A stretch of 64,000 nucleotides of DNA from Kocuria palustris (GCF_016907795.1 NZ_JAFBCR010000001.1:1798001-1862000); one strand, 5' to 3'; positions 17,000 to 26,176 are shown, counted from the first letter of the stretch. Made by a program: numbers and translations. Notes: generated from the letters alone by a model not told the origin.

Positions 17000-18433
17000 T
17001 CAGCCGGCCAGCTCCTCCTCGAGCTGGCGGCGCATGGCGCTGTAGCGGGCGCGGAAGGCGTCGGCCCCGTCGTCCTGGGCGGCGGGCAGATGCTGGGAGC
17101 CCTCGGTGCCGGCGGTCCAGGCGGGCAGCTCGCCCTGCGCGGCCCAGTAGGCCTGGCGCGCACCGCCCAGGGCCACGTACTCATCCGGGGCGGGGACGTC
17201 GATGTCGACGCCCAGCACATGGGTGAGGGCCGTGCGCAGAGTGGCGGAGCGCGAGCCGCCGCCGATCAGCAGGGCGCGCTCGATCGGGACGTCCAGGGTC
17301 CGCAGCACCTCGAGGCAGTCGGCCAGCGAGTTCGCGACGGACAGCACCGAGCTGCGGGCCATGTTCTCGCGCGTGAGCGAGGCGCCCGTGACGCCGTGCC
17401 AGCGCCCGGCGGCGTCAGGGAGGTTGGGGGTGCGCTCGCCGTCCAGGTACGGCAGCAGCGTCAGCCCCGAGCAGTCTGGGTCGCCGGCGGCCGCAAGGGC
17501 GTCGAACTCGTCCAGGTCGGTGCCGAGCAGGTCCGAGGTCCTGGCCATGACCCGGGCGGCGTTGAGCGTGCACAGCAGCGGCAGGTAGGCGCCGGTGGCG
17601 TCGGCGAAGCCGGAGGTGACGCCCGTGGGGTCCGCGATCGGGTGCGGGCTGTGGGCGAAGACCGTGCCCGAGGTGCCGACCGAGACCACGACATCGCCGT
17701 GGCCGATGCCCAGGCCGAGCCCGCCGCCGGCGTTGTCTCCGCACCCGGCCGAGACCACCGCGCCGGGGCTGTTCGGGAGCCAGTCCGAGGTGATGGTGCC
17801 GGCGGAGGCGTGGGGTGCGAGGACCTCGGGGACCTGCGGGGCCGCCCCGAACCAGCGCTCCAGGAGGTCCTCGCGGATCGAGCCGGAGGCGGGGTCGAAC
17901 CAGCCCGAGCCCGAGGCCTCGGAGCGGTCCGTGATCCAGGCGCCGCCGGTCAGCTCTGAGACCAGCCAGTCGTGCGGCAGGCCCACGCGCTCAACGCGTG
18001 CCGCGGCCTCCGGGACGTTCTCGCGCAGCCAGGCCAGCTTGGTCAGCGTGATGGAGGTGACGGGCGCGGAGCCGGTGGCCTCGACCCAGCCGGAGATCTC
18101 GAGCTCCTCGACCATGGCCCGGGCCTGTGGGGCGCTGCGGACGTCGTTCCACAGCAGGGCGTCGTGGACCGGCGCGCCGGCCGAGTCCAGGGCCACCATG
18201 CCGTGCTGCTGCGCGGAGACGCCCACGCCCAGCACGTCCGAGCGCTCGCGGGCTCCGGCGGCGTCCCAGGCCTGATTCAGCGCCTTGGTCCATTCCCGGG
18301 GGTCCACCGAGGTCCCGTCCGGGTGCGGGGCGGAGCCGCGAGAGAGGATCTGCCCCGTGGCGGCGTCGACGACCATGACCTTGCAGGACTGGGTGGAGGA
18401 GTCCACCCCGATGACGGTACCGCTGATGCTCAC
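17000..18433 (-). CDS. xylB: Xylulokinase
   Basis: The 477-residue FGGY-family kinase phosphorylates D-xylulose. It starts GTVIGVDSSTQSCKVMVVD, has GVSAQQHGMVALD and LLWNDVRS in the first third, the catalytic aspartate in SAGCGDNAGGGLG near residue 232, and GVTSGF/TPNLPDAAG later. The C-terminal ATP site GGGSRSATLRTALTHVLG is present. It follows the SorC-type regulator gene by 136 bases on the same strand, so both may form one unit. Its product, xylulose 5-phosphate, feeds the pentose phosphate pathway from polyols oxidised by the two dehydrogenases nearby. Confidence 0.95.
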   Translation of the reverse strand: MSISGTVIGVDSSTQSCKVMVVDAATGQILSRGSAPHPDGTSVDPREWTKALNQAWDAAGARERSDVLGVGVSAQQHGMVALDSAGAPVHDALLWNDVRSAPQARAMVEELEISGWVEATGSAPVTSITLTKLAWLRENVPEAAARVERVGLPHDWLVSELTGGAWITDRSEASGSGWFDPASGSIREDLLERWFGAAPQVPEVLAPHASAGTITSDWLPNSPGAVVSAGCGDNAGGGLGLGIGHGDVVVSVGTSGTVFAHSPHPIADPTGVTSGFADATGAYLPLLCTLNAARVMARTSDLLGTDLDEFDALAAAGDPDCSGLTLLPYLDGERTPNLPDAAGRWHGVTGASLTRENMARSSVLSVANSLADCLEVLRTLDVPIERALLIGGGSRSATLRTALTHVLGVDIDVPAPDEYVALGGARQAYWAAQGELPAWTAGTEGSQHLPAAQDDGADAFRARYSAMRRQLEEELAG

Positions 18434-18569
18434 TCCAGCTCCTCTGCCGAGACTCTCTGACGGTTCAGCCTAGCGGTCTGCGTCACATCGCAGGGGCCTG
18501 CGGCGGCTCCCGGGAGCGCTCGGTCGGCCTCGGCCCTGCGGTGCCGGTGCAGGGCCGGCGGCCGCCCGC

Positions 18570-19535
18570 TCACTGACCCTCGAGCTCGGCCAGGGCATCC
18601 CGCAGCGGGATGTCGCAGACCAGGATGTCGACCAGCCCGGCCCGCACCGCCGCCAGCACGGCCGGGGCGCGCCCGGCGCCGTGGGCGACCGCGATCCGGC
18701 GACGGGCCGCACGCAGGTCCGCAAGCGATGCCGCGATCACGGAGTCCTCGACGGGGCCCTCCACCGCGGTGCCGCGGGCGTCGATCAGGTGCCCGGAGAT
18801 CTCGGCGACCGCGCCGGCCGCCAGGGCCTGCTGACGGTCCTGCTCCTGGATGCGGTCCCACACGGTGGACAGCCCCGGTCCCCAGCCGCCGATCGCGAAG
18901 ACCGCCAGGTCCAGATCCCCGGCCTGGGCCAGGGTGCGGGCGATCTCCGGGGTCTCGCGCAGGGCTGCCGCGCCCTCACCGGCCACCAGCGGCGCCCACA
19001 GGGGAAGCGTCTGCTTGGCGCGCAGCGTGCTCAGCAGCCGGGGGACCGCCTCGGTGGAGTCCGGGGAGGCGATCGCCCCGGCCAGCTGGACCACCACGCT
19101 GTCCGAGAGGTCGGGCAGGTGCGGGGCCATGGCCTGGATGATGCGCGACCACGAGATCCCGACGGCGGTCTGGCCTGCGGCGTGCTCGGCCACCGAGGCG
19201 GCGAGCTCGCGGGCCAGGGCCTCGGCGCCGCGGGGGGTGTCGGCGGGCTCGACCGAGATCAGCTCCGCGATGCCCAGGGACTGCGCCGTCTCCTGGTCGC
19301 GGCCGTCCGACGGCACGGCGATGGTGATGCGCACGATGCCCCGATCGCGGGCCTCCTGCACGAACGCGGCGACCTGGAAGCGCGAGATGTCGTGCTCCTG
19401 GGCGATCTGGACCTTGGACTTCTGATCCAGGAAGTGGGCACGACTGATCTCGGCGAGCAGCGTGAGGTGGGCGCGGTCGTCGGCGCTCGGGGAGGGGGCG
19501 GCGTTGGCGGATGGTGCGGTCGGATCCGAGGTCAT
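18570..19535 (-). CDS. SorC/DeoR-type sugar-binding transcription regulator
   Basis: The 321-residue product has an N-terminal helix-turn-helix (KVQIAQEHDISRFQVAAFVQEARDRGIVRI, split here as residues about 40-70) and a SorC-type sugar-phosphate domain with TAVGISWSRII near residue 125. Members respond to a phosphorylated sugar. It is divergent from the polyol ABC transporter genes and upstream of xylB, so it likely controls both. The ATG at 19535 was chosen; a GTG at 19544 is possible. The shared spacer has strong inverted repeats. Confidence 0.9.
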   Translation of the reverse strand: MTSDPTAPSANAAPSPSADDRAHLTLLAEISRAHFLDQKSKVQIAQEHDISRFQVAAFVQEARDRGIVRITIAVPSDGRDQETAQSLGIAELISVEPADTPRGAEALARELAASVAEHAAGQTAVGISWSRIIQAMAPHLPDLSDSVVVQLAGAIASPDSTEAVPRLLSTLRAKQTLPLWAPLVAGEGAAALRETPEIARTLAQAGDLDLAVFAIGGWGPGLSTVWDRIQEQDRQQALAAGAVAEISGHLIDARGTAVEGPVEDSVIAASLADLRAARRRIAVAHGAGRAPAVLAAVRAGLVDILVCDIPLRDALAELEGQ

Positions 19536-19563
19536 GGGGGCCACATCTGTGAGGTCGGGTGTT

Positions 19564-19626
19564 GCTCAGGTGAGTCTATATGACTAGCATCACACTCACC
19601 TGAGCGGGATAGAGCGCTCACGTGAG
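19564..19626. promoter_or_regulatory. Operators between SorC-type regulator and ABC transporter genes
   Basis: GCTCAGGTGAGT (19564-19575) and ACTCACCTGAGC (19594-19605) form a perfect 12-base inverted repeat with an 18-base spacer that holds TATATGA, a possible -10 element. A third, self-palindromic site CTCACGTGAG lies at 19617-19626. This fits binding by the SorC-type regulator encoded next door. In addition, CAGATGTGGCC is shared, on the opposite strand, by the regulator's start region (19542-19552) and the polyol dehydrogenase promoter. Confidence 0.75.
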
Positions 19627-19723
19627 AAGCGCCGGATGGGGCCGGGTGCCCGCCCCCACCAGGTCTTCTGCCTCTCGGCCCGGACACCGCTGCCTGGGCC
19701 CGTACGAATCCACAGAGGTATCC

Positions 19724-21106
19724 ATGAGCCCTCGTCTCACCTCGCCGCACAGCCCGCCGTGGTCTGTGGGCAGGCGCCAGCTGCTCGGCGGGACCCTCGG
19801 TCTCTCCGCACTGGCCCTGACCGGCTGCGGCTCGTCCCAGGGCGACGAGATCGTCGTCGGCATCGTGTCCAACCCGCAGATGCAGGACGCGATCTCCCTG
19901 CAGGCCGAGTTCGAGCGGGAGCACCCGGACATCAACGTCCGATTCGTCTCCCTCCCGGAGAACGAGGCTCGTGCCAAGATCACGGCCTCCGTGGCCACCG
20001 GCGGCGGCGAGTTCGACGTCGTCATGATCTCCAACTACGAGACCCCCATCTGGGCGGCCAACGGCTGGATCGAGAACCTGCAGCCGTACGCGGAGGCGAC
20101 CGAGGGCTACGACCCCGAGGACTTCATCGACTCGGTGCGCGCCGCCCTGAGCTACCAGGACAGCCTCTACGCCGTGCCCTTCTACGGGGAGTCGTCGTTC
20201 CTGGTATGGAACAAGGACCTCTTCGAGGCCAAGGGCCTGGAGATGCCGGAGAAGCCCACCTGGGAGCAGATCGGCGAGTTCGCCGCCGAGCTGGCCGATC
20301 CCGACCAGGACATCTCCGGGATCTGCCTGCGCGGCCTGGCCGGCTGGGGCGAGATCATGGCCCCGCTGACCACCGTGTACAACACGTTCGGCGGCGGCTG
20401 GTTCGACATGGACTGGAACCCCACGCTGACTTCGGACGCCACCAGGAAGGCCACCCAGTTCTACGTGGACCTGGTCCGCGAGCACGGGCAGCCCGGTGCG
20501 GCCACCTCCGGCTACGGCGACTGCATCACCCGCTACAGCCAGGGCCAGGCGGCCATGTGGTACGACGCCACGGCCATGGTCTCCTCGGTCGAGGACCCGG
20601 CCTCCTCCACGGTCGCCGGGCGCAGCGGGTACGCCCCCGCCCCGGTCATGGAGACCGAGGCCGCGGGCTGGCTCTACTCGTGGTCGCTGGCCATCCCCGC
20701 GACCTCGCAGCGCAAGGAGCAGGCCTGGGACTTCATCGCCTGGATGACCAGCAAGGACTACATGAAGCTGGTCGGCGAGGAGATCGGCTGGGAGCGCGTT
20801 CCCCCGGGGAGCCGTTACTCGACCTATGAGCTCGAGGGCTACGCCGAGGTCTCCGAGGCCTACGCCAAGCCCGCCCTCGACGCCATGGCCGGTGCCTCCC
20901 AGGAGACCTCCATGACGCACCCCGTCCCGTACGAGGGCCTGCAGTTCGTGGCGATCCCGGAGTTCCAGGATCTCGGCACCCGCGTGGGCCAGCAGATGTC
21001 GGCCGCCGTGGCCGGCCAGAAGAGCGTCGACGAGGCGCTCGAGCAGTCCCAGGAGTACGCCGAGGACGTCGCCGACGTGCACCGCAACAGCTCTGGAGGC
21101 AACTGA
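19724..21106 (+). CDS. Polyol/sugar ABC transporter substrate-binding lipoprotein
   Basis: The 460-residue product has a twin-arginine-like signal (VGRRQLLGG) ending in a lipobox LALTGC with lipidated Cys35. The mature part is a family-1 extracellular solute-binding protein: DEIVVGIVSNPQMQDAI, EFDVVMISNYETPIWAANGW, YAVPFYGESSFLVWNKDLF. Two permease genes follow directly, and the ATPase is encoded 2.5 kb further on the other strand. Substrate is probably a polyol, judged from the two dehydrogenases and xylulokinase. The use of a possible Tat signal for a lipoprotein is seen in actinobacteria. Confidence 0.93.
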   Translation: MSPRLTSPHSPPWSVGRRQLLGGTLGLSALALTGCGSSQGDEIVVGIVSNPQMQDAISLQAEFEREHPDINVRFVSLPENEARAKITASVATGGGEFDVVMISNYETPIWAANGWIENLQPYAEATEGYDPEDFIDSVRAALSYQDSLYAVPFYGESSFLVWNKDLFEAKGLEMPEKPTWEQIGEFAAELADPDQDISGICLRGLAGWGEIMAPLTTVYNTFGGGWFDMDWNPTLTSDATRKATQFYVDLVREHGQPGAATSGYGDCITRYSQGQAAMWYDATAMVSSVEDPASSTVAGRSGYAPAPVMETEAAGWLYSWSLAIPATSQRKEQAWDFIAWMTSKDYMKLVGEEIGWERVPPGSRYSTYELEGYAEVSEAYAKPALDAMAGASQETSMTHPVPYEGLQFVAIPEFQDLGTRVGQQMSAAVAGQKSVDEALEQSQEYAEDVADVHRNSSGGN

Positions 21107-21107
21107 G

Positions 21108-22055
21108 ATGTCCACCGTGGCCACCCCGTCGGGCACTCGGGCCGCAGAGCCCGCCAGCCGTCGCAGCGCCGAGGAGCGCGCCAAGCGCGACGCCTTCCGC
21201 CGCCGTCTTCCGCTGCTGCCCGCGCTGATCTTCACGATCGCGCTGACCCAGCTGCCGTTCCTGATCACCATCTGGTACTCGCTGCGCTCCTGGAACCTCC
21301 TCAACGAGGACTCCGACCGTTTCGTCGGCCTGCGCAACTACCTGGCGATCTTCACCGACTCCACGTTCCGCGGCGCGGCGCTCAACTCGATCCTCTACAC
21401 GCTGGCTTGCGTGCTGTTCGCCCTCATCCTGGGGATGATCTTCGCGCTGCTGCTGGATCGGGCGTTCCTGGGCCGCGGCCTGGCCCGCACTCTGCTGATC
21501 ACGCCGTTCCTGATCATGCCCGTGGCCTCGGCCATGCTGTGGTCGGTGTCCATGTTCAACCCGTCCTACGGCCTGGTGAACTGGATGATCGGCCTCGTGG
21601 GCATCGACCCGGTGGACTGGACCTCCCAGATGCCGCGGATCTCCGTGATCGTGGCGTTGGTGTGGCAGTGGACGCCGTTCATGATGCTGCTGCTCCTGGC
21701 CGGTCTGCAGTCCCAGCCCCGCGACGTCCTCGAGGCGGCGCGCGTGGACGGGGCCTCCAAGATCCAGTCCTTCGTGCTCATCACGCTGCCGCACATGCGC
21801 CGCTACATCGAGCTGTGCGTCCTGCTCGGCGCGATCTACGTGGTCAACACGTTCGACCAGATCTACCTCATGACCGCAGGCGGACCGGGCACCCAGAGCG
21901 CCAACCTGCCGTTCTACATCTACCAGCGAGCCTTCCTGGGCTTCGACGTCGGCCAGGCCGCCGCCATGGGCGTGGTCGTGGTGATCGGCACGATCATCAT
22001 CGCGACCTGGGCCCTGCGTCTGATGTTCAAGAGCTTCATGACCACGGAGCAGTGA
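21108..22055 (+). CDS. ABC transporter permease (MalF-like)
   Basis: The 315-residue permease has six predicted membrane helices after a charged N-terminus and a typical EAA loop (DVLEAARVDGASKIQSFVLITLP) near residue 205, here given in pieces for family recognition. It starts one base after the binding-protein stop and has GAGG ahead of its ATG. It pairs with the next permease to form the membrane channel of the importer. Confidence 0.95.
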   Translation: MSTVATPSGTRAAEPASRRSAEERAKRDAFRRRLPLLPALIFTIALTQLPFLITIWYSLRSWNLLNEDSDRFVGLRNYLAIFTDSTFRGAALNSILYTLACVLFALILGMIFALLLDRAFLGRGLARTLLITPFLIMPVASAMLWSVSMFNPSYGLVNWMIGLVGIDPVDWTSQMPRISVIVALVWQWTPFMMLLLLAGLQSQPRDVLEAARVDGASKIQSFVLITLPHMRRYIELCVLLGAIYVVNTFDQIYLMTAGGPGTQSANLPFYIYQRAFLGFDVGQAAAMGVVVVIGTIIIATWALRLMFKSFMTTEQ

Positions 22056-22060
22056 CCGAC

Positions 22061-22984
22061 ATGACCGCACAGCCCCATGACTCCGTCTCCGCGGAGACGA
22101 CCTCTGCTCCCTGGGATGCCCAGGACCGTGCTCGCGACGACCGGCCCGAGCCGCCCGTGCGCAAGCGCCGCTCCGGTGGCATCGGCGGCGCGGCACTGAC
22201 CCTCATCACCTGGCTGCTGGCCCTCGGGTTCTTCCTGCCGGTGGCGTGGATGGTGCTGACGTCGTTCAAGCAGGAGGCCGATGCCTCCACGAACCCGCCG
22301 ACGTTCTTCTTCGCGCCCACGCTGGATCAGTACCGCGCGGTGATCGACGCCGGACTGGGCGACTACATGCTCAACTCCGCGATCGCCACGGTGGCCTCGA
22401 CCCTCCTGGTCCTGCTGCTCGGCATCCCGGCCGCCTACGCGGTGAGCATCCGCCCGGTCGAGAAGACCTCGGACGTGCTGTTCTTCTTCATCTCCACCAA
22501 GATGCTGCCGGTCGTGGCCGTGATCGTCCCGATCTACGTCGTCGCCGGTCAGCTCAAGGTCCTGGACACCGTTTGGACCCTGGTCCTGCTCTACACGGCC
22601 ATGAACCTGCCGATCGCGGTGTGGATGATGCGCTCGTTCTTCCAGGAGGTCCCCCGGGAGGTCCTTGAGGCCGCGGAGATCGACGGCGCCTCGCTGATGA
22701 CCACGCTGCGCACGATCCTGATCCCCATGGTGGCCCCGGGCATCGCCTCGACCGCCCTGATCTGCGTGATCTTCGCCTGGAACGAGTTCTTCTTCGCCCT
22801 GAACCTCACGGCCGTCGAGGCGGCCACGGTGCCGGTCATGCTCGTCTCGACCATGACCAGCGAGGGCCTGTTCCTGGCTCGGCTCTCCGCCGCCAGCGTC
22901 CTGGCGTCGCTGCCGGTGGTCATCGCCGGCTGGGTCGCCCAGAAGCAGCTGGTGCGCGGTCTGTCCATGGGTGCCATCAAGTAG
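22061..22984 (+). CDS. ABC transporter permease (MalG-like)
   Basis: The 307-residue permease has a long charged N-terminal tail, six membrane helices and the EAA loop EVLEAAEIDGASLM near residue 200. A GGAG site about 10 bases upstream favours the ATG at 22061; a GTG at 22052 overlapping the previous stop is the alternative. A 20-bp perfect hairpin follows the stop and closes the transporter unit, so the ATPase gene at 24.5-25.7 kb is transcribed separately. Confidence 0.95.
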   Translation: MTAQPHDSVSAETTSAPWDAQDRARDDRPEPPVRKRRSGGIGGAALTLITWLLALGFFLPVAWMVLTSFKQEADASTNPPTFFFAPTLDQYRAVIDAGLGDYMLNSAIATVASTLLVLLLGIPAAYAVSIRPVEKTSDVLFFFISTKMLPVVAVIVPIYVVAGQLKVLDTVWTLVLLYTAMNLPIAVWMMRSFFQEVPREVLEAAEIDGASLMTTLRTILIPMVAPGIASTALICVIFAWNEFFFALNLTAVEAATVPVMLVSTMTSEGLFLARLSAASVLASLPVVIAGWVAQKQLVRGLSMGAIK

Positions 22985-23010
22985 GCCGGCCCCCGGCCCC
23001 CGGCACGACG

Positions 23011-23054
23011 ACGAGCCCCCGCGGTCGCTGCGCGCAGCGACCGCGGGGGCTCGT
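23011..23054. terminator. Strong terminator after the transporter permeases
   Basis: A 20-bp perfect stem, arms 23011-23030 and 23035-23054, with a CGCG loop. It lies 26 bases after the permease stop. Confidence 0.9.
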
Positions 23055-23244
23055 CTCCGTCTCCGCCGCGCTCATCCCCGCAGGGCCGTGACCAGGGGGT
23101 ATATCGGTGGCAACCGCGCGCAGCCACCGGGCAGGAGAGCGCAGCGCCTGCTGAGGGCGCGGACGGTGGGCTGGGGGATCGCACGGCTCTAGGTTGATGA
23201 CACCGCCGAACGATCCCGGCGCATCCCCGTCCGAGGAGCTCGTC

Positions 23245-23370
23245 ATGCTGCACGACCGGATCAAGGAATGCCGGCTGCGCGCCGGTCTGTCGCAGGCCCA
23301 GCTCGCGACCCGTCTCGGCGTCTCGCGCCAGGCCGTGACGAAGTGGGAATCCGGCCGAGTCGCCGTGCCT
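23245..23370 (+). pseudogene. Truncated XRE-type helix-turn-helix gene
   Basis: From the ATG at 23245, with GAGGAG ahead of it, the frame reads a clear XRE helix-turn-helix: KECRLRAGLSQAQLATRLG then VSRQAVTKWESGR. Right after ESGR, where family members continue with a conserved helix, the similarity ends, and the frame runs on antisense through the neighbouring terminator and dehydrogenase gene. It looks like the 5' remnant of a regulator gene cut by a deletion. The strong start signal is intact. Confidence 0.65.
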
Positions 23371-23413
23371 CGCGATGGTTCGTCGTCCGTGTCTCGGCGC
23401 ACCCGGCACCGAT

Positions 23414-23458
23414 GCACGGAGGTCCCCGGCAGAGCAGCTCTGCGGGGGACCTCCGTGC
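23414..23458. terminator. Terminator after the sorbitol-type dehydrogenase gene
   Basis: Arms 23414-23435 and 23437-23458 pair with a single mismatch, giving a very long stem. It lies 9 bases beyond the stop of the leftward gene and next to the broken XRE gene. Confidence 0.85.
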
Positions 23459-23466
23459 GGTGCGGG

Positions 23467-24513
23467 TCAGGGGCGCACGACCGCCTTGAGCGCACCGGGG
23501 GTGCGGGCCGCGGTGAGGGCGGCCTCGACGTCGTCGAGGCCGTGGACGCTCGTGACGAGCGAGTCCAGGTCCACCGCACCCGAGGCGGCCATGGCCACCG
23601 CGGTGGGCCACGTCCCGGCATAGCGGAACGTCCCGGTGACCACGAGCTCGCGGTTCTGCACGAGCGGGACGGGCAGAGCCAGGGTGTCCGCGCCCATGCC
23701 GACCAGAACGGCGCGCCCGGCCGGAGCCAGGCGGTACAGTCCGTCGAGCACGGCGGGCTCAGCGCCCGTCGCGTCGATGAAGGCGTCGAACCCGCCGCCG
23801 TCCGCGCTGTCCGGCTCCGGGGCGCAGCCGGCGGCCCAGGTGCGCGAGGCGCCCCAGGAGGCGGCGACCTCGAGCCGGTCCTCGCGCATGTCCGTCATGG
23901 CCACCTCGACGGCTCCGGCGGCCTCTGCGCACGCGGCCGCCAGCAGGCCGATGGGCCCGGCTCCCGCCACGAGCACGCGCGAGCCCAGGCGGACGTGAGC
24001 GGCCCGCGATGCGGCGATGCCCACGGACAGCGGCTCGAGCAGTGCGGCGGCGTCATCCGAGACCGAATCCGGCACGCGGTGGCAGAACGCCGCCGGGTGC
24101 ACGGCGTACTCGCTGAACACCCCGTCCACGGGAGGCGTGGCGAAGAAGCGCACCGCCGGATCCAGGTTGTACCGCCCGGCCAGCGTCTGCGGGGAGAACG
24201 GCTCGGGGATGCCCGGCTCCAGCGATACCCGGGCGCCCAGAAGCGACGGATCGGTGCCCGGCCCCAGCCCGACCACGCGCCCGGACGGCTCGTGGCCGAG
24301 GACCAGGGAGCCCTCCACCGCGAAGGCGCCGATGCGGCCGTGCTCGTAGTAGTGCGTGTCCGACCCGCAGACCCCCACGCTCAGCACGCGGACAAGGACC
24401 TCACCGGGTCCGGGCTGCGGGACGGGGCGCTGCTCCACGGCGAGATCCCCGATCCCGTGCAGCACGCTGGCGCGCATGGAATCGGGGATCTCGCGGATCT
24501 CGTCGACGGGCAT
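23467..24513 (-). CDS. Zinc-dependent polyol (sorbitol/xylitol-type) dehydrogenase
   Basis: The 348-residue medium-chain dehydrogenase oxidises a polyol to a ketose with NAD. It has the catalytic zinc motif VGVCGSDTHYYEHG, then LGHEPSGRVVG, and the NAD site VLVAGAGPIGLLAAACAEAAGA near residue 175. The structural-zinc loop, which has four cysteines in many relatives, has none here (EPGIPEPFSPQTLAGRYNL); mammalian sorbitol dehydrogenase also lacks that zinc. The ATG overlaps the ATPase stop by one base, so the two are cotranscribed. Confidence 0.93.
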   Translation of the reverse strand: MPVDEIREIPDSMRASVLHGIGDLAVEQRPVPQPGPGEVLVRVLSVGVCGSDTHYYEHGRIGAFAVEGSLVLGHEPSGRVVGLGPGTDPSLLGARVSLEPGIPEPFSPQTLAGRYNLDPAVRFFATPPVDGVFSEYAVHPAAFCHRVPDSVSDDAAALLEPLSVGIAASRAAHVRLGSRVLVAGAGPIGLLAAACAEAAGAVEVAMTDMREDRLEVAASWGASRTWAAGCAPEPDSADGGGFDAFIDATGAEPAVLDGLYRLAPAGRAVLVGMGADTLALPVPLVQNRELVVTGTFRYAGTWPTAVAMAASGAVDLDSLVTSVHGLDDVEAALTAARTPGALKAVVRP

Positions 24514-25670
24514 CAGCGAGCGTCAGGGAGGCGCTGGCCGGTGGCGGTGTCGAACAGGTGGAGGCGATCGACGGCGGGGACGGTCCAGATGGTGTCGCCG
24601 ACCTTGACCGCGGAGCGCCCGCCGGTGCGGATCGTGATGCCCTCGGTGGCCTGGTCCTCCTCGGCGATCTCCTCCTCCGCGGCGGAGGAGTGCGTGGTCA
24701 CCACGGTGTTGGCCGCGGTGACCGGGGCCAGCGAGCTGTAGATGTAGGCGTCGGCGCCGAGCTCCTCGACCGCCTGGACGCTCACGGGCAGGCCCTCGCC
24801 CTCGGGGGCCAGCGACAGGTCCTCGGGCCGGATGCCCACGGTGACCTCGGTGCCGCTGAGCGCCTCGCGCTGAGCGGGAGTCAGCTGGACGCGGGTGGTG
24901 CCCACCGACAGGACGCCGTCGGCATCCGGGGCGCTGCGGACCAGGTTCATGGCCGGGGAGCCGATGAAGCCGGCCACGAACTCGTTGGCCGGGCGGTCGT
25001 AGAGGTTGGCCGGGGTGTCGACCTGCATGAGCTTGCCGGCCTTGAGCACGGCCACACGATCGCCCATGGTCATGGCCTCGGTCTGGTCGTGGGTGACGTA
25101 GACGGTGGTGACGCCCAGGCGCCGCGTGAGGGAGGCGATCTGGGTGCGGGTCTGGACGCGCAGCTTGGCATCCAGGTTGGACAGGGGCTCGTCCATGAGG
25201 AAGACCTTGGGGGAGCGCACGATGGCGCGGCCCATGGCCACGCGCTGGCGCTGTCCGCCCGAGAGGTTCTTGGGCTTGCGGTCCAGGTACTCGGTGAGGT
25301 CGAGGATCTCCGCGGCTTCTTCGACTTTGGCCCGGCGCTCGTCGGCGGGGACCTTGGCGATCTTCAGCGCGAAGCCCATGTTCTCCGCGACCGTCATGTG
25401 CGGGTACAGGGCGTAGTTCTGGAAGACCATGGCGATGTCGCGGTCGCGGGGGTCGACGTCGGTGACGTCCTGATCGCCGATCAGGATGGAGCCGCGGGTG
25501 ACGTCCTCGAGTCCCGCGAGCATGCGCAGGGTCGTGGACTTGCCGCAGCCGGACGGGCCTACGAGCACCAGGAATTCGCCGTCGGCGATGTCCAGGCTGA
25601 GCTCGGAGACCGAGGGGCTCTCGGCTCCGGGGTACTGACAGGTCACGCGGTCATACGAAACAGTCGCCAT
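24513..25670 (-). CDS. ABC transporter ATPase of the MsmK/UgpC type
   Basis: The 385-residue ATPase has Walker A GPSGCGKST, the signature LSGGQRQRVAMGRA, Walker B VFLMDEPLSNLDAKL and a C-terminal TOBE-like regulatory domain (VTVGIRPEDLSLAPEG). An acidic insert rich in Glu lies near residue 340. It probably energises the polyol importer encoded at 19.7-23.0 kb, and in actinobacteria this type of ATPase can serve several importers. The ATG at 25670 was chosen because it starts the family N-terminus (MATVSYDRVTCQYPG). TGTGAGATGAC about 55 bases upstream is a weak match to the polyol operator. Confidence 0.95.
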   Translation of the reverse strand: MATVSYDRVTCQYPGAESPSVSELSLDIADGEFLVLVGPSGCGKSTTLRMLAGLEDVTRGSILIGDQDVTDVDPRDRDIAMVFQNYALYPHMTVAENMGFALKIAKVPADERRAKVEEAAEILDLTEYLDRKPKNLSGGQRQRVAMGRAIVRSPKVFLMDEPLSNLDAKLRVQTRTQIASLTRRLGVTTVYVTHDQTEAMTMGDRVAVLKAGKLMQVDTPANLYDRPANEFVAGFIGSPAMNLVRSAPDADGVLSVGTTRVQLTPAQREALSGTEVTVGIRPEDLSLAPEGEGLPVSVQAVEELGADAYIYSSLAPVTAANTVVTTHSSAAEEEIAEEDQATEGITIRTGGRSAVKVGDTIWTVPAVDRLHLFDTATGQRLPDAR

Positions 25671-25847
25671 GGCGGTTCTCGCTCTCTTCCCGGCAGGTAC
25701 GTGCCGGACGATCCGTGGAAGCATGTGAGATGACACACATACAACTGTGAGAGTACACCGGCCCAGATGAGCCGTCACCCCTGTCCGGGGCGTGATCTCG
25801 GGCCGATCGCAGGCGTCGTCGGGACCGCGGAGAAGAATCTTGAGAAT

Positions 25848-26176
25848 CTTCCGACGAAACCGCGTCACGATCCGGTCCGGTCGGGGTCTTCACCGTGAGA
25901 GCTCGCGAGAGCTCTTGCACCACCGGTGCGGAGAGATGCCGGTCCTCCCCTTGCGGGAGGGCCTCACGGTCCGCCTCGAAGCAGCCGCTGATGGGCAGTC
26001 ACGGCGCAGGGGAGGACCGGGTGCGGCGACGGGCAGTCGCTGCACCGAGCAGGGGATCGGGCGGGCAGAGTCCGAGACCCTGGAATCCCGGGACGTCCGG
26101 GTGGAGGCAGGGCAGTGCCTCCCCGGACGTCCCGGCCCCAGCACGAAGGCCGCCCTTCCCCCGAGGGCGGCCTTCG
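25848..26176 (+). ncRNA. Structured RNA unit A: hairpins displaying GGGCAG loops
   Basis: No gene is seen here. The unit starts with a block shared with unit B (CGCGTCACGATCCGG at 25861). A 7-bp hairpin with a GCGA loop follows (25898-25915). Four later hairpins each put GGGCAG in the loop. Hairpin 1 is at 25984-26005, loop TGGGCAG. Hairpin 2 is at 26020-26046, a 10-bp stem with loop CGGGCAG. Hairpin 3 is at 26052-26080, loop GGGCAGA. Hairpin 4 is at 26090-26133, a 12-bp outer and 6-bp inner stem with a loop of exactly GGGCAG. A strong hairpin ends the unit (26144-26176). The plus strand is favoured because the first hairpin ends in GNRA tetraloops in both units. Ends are estimates. Confidence 0.6.
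26144..26176. terminator. Hairpin terminator of RNA unit A
   Basis: CGAAGGCCGCCCT (26144-26156) pairs perfectly with AGGGCGGCCTTCG (26164-26176), loop of 7 bases. No T-run follows on either strand. Confidence 0.65.
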
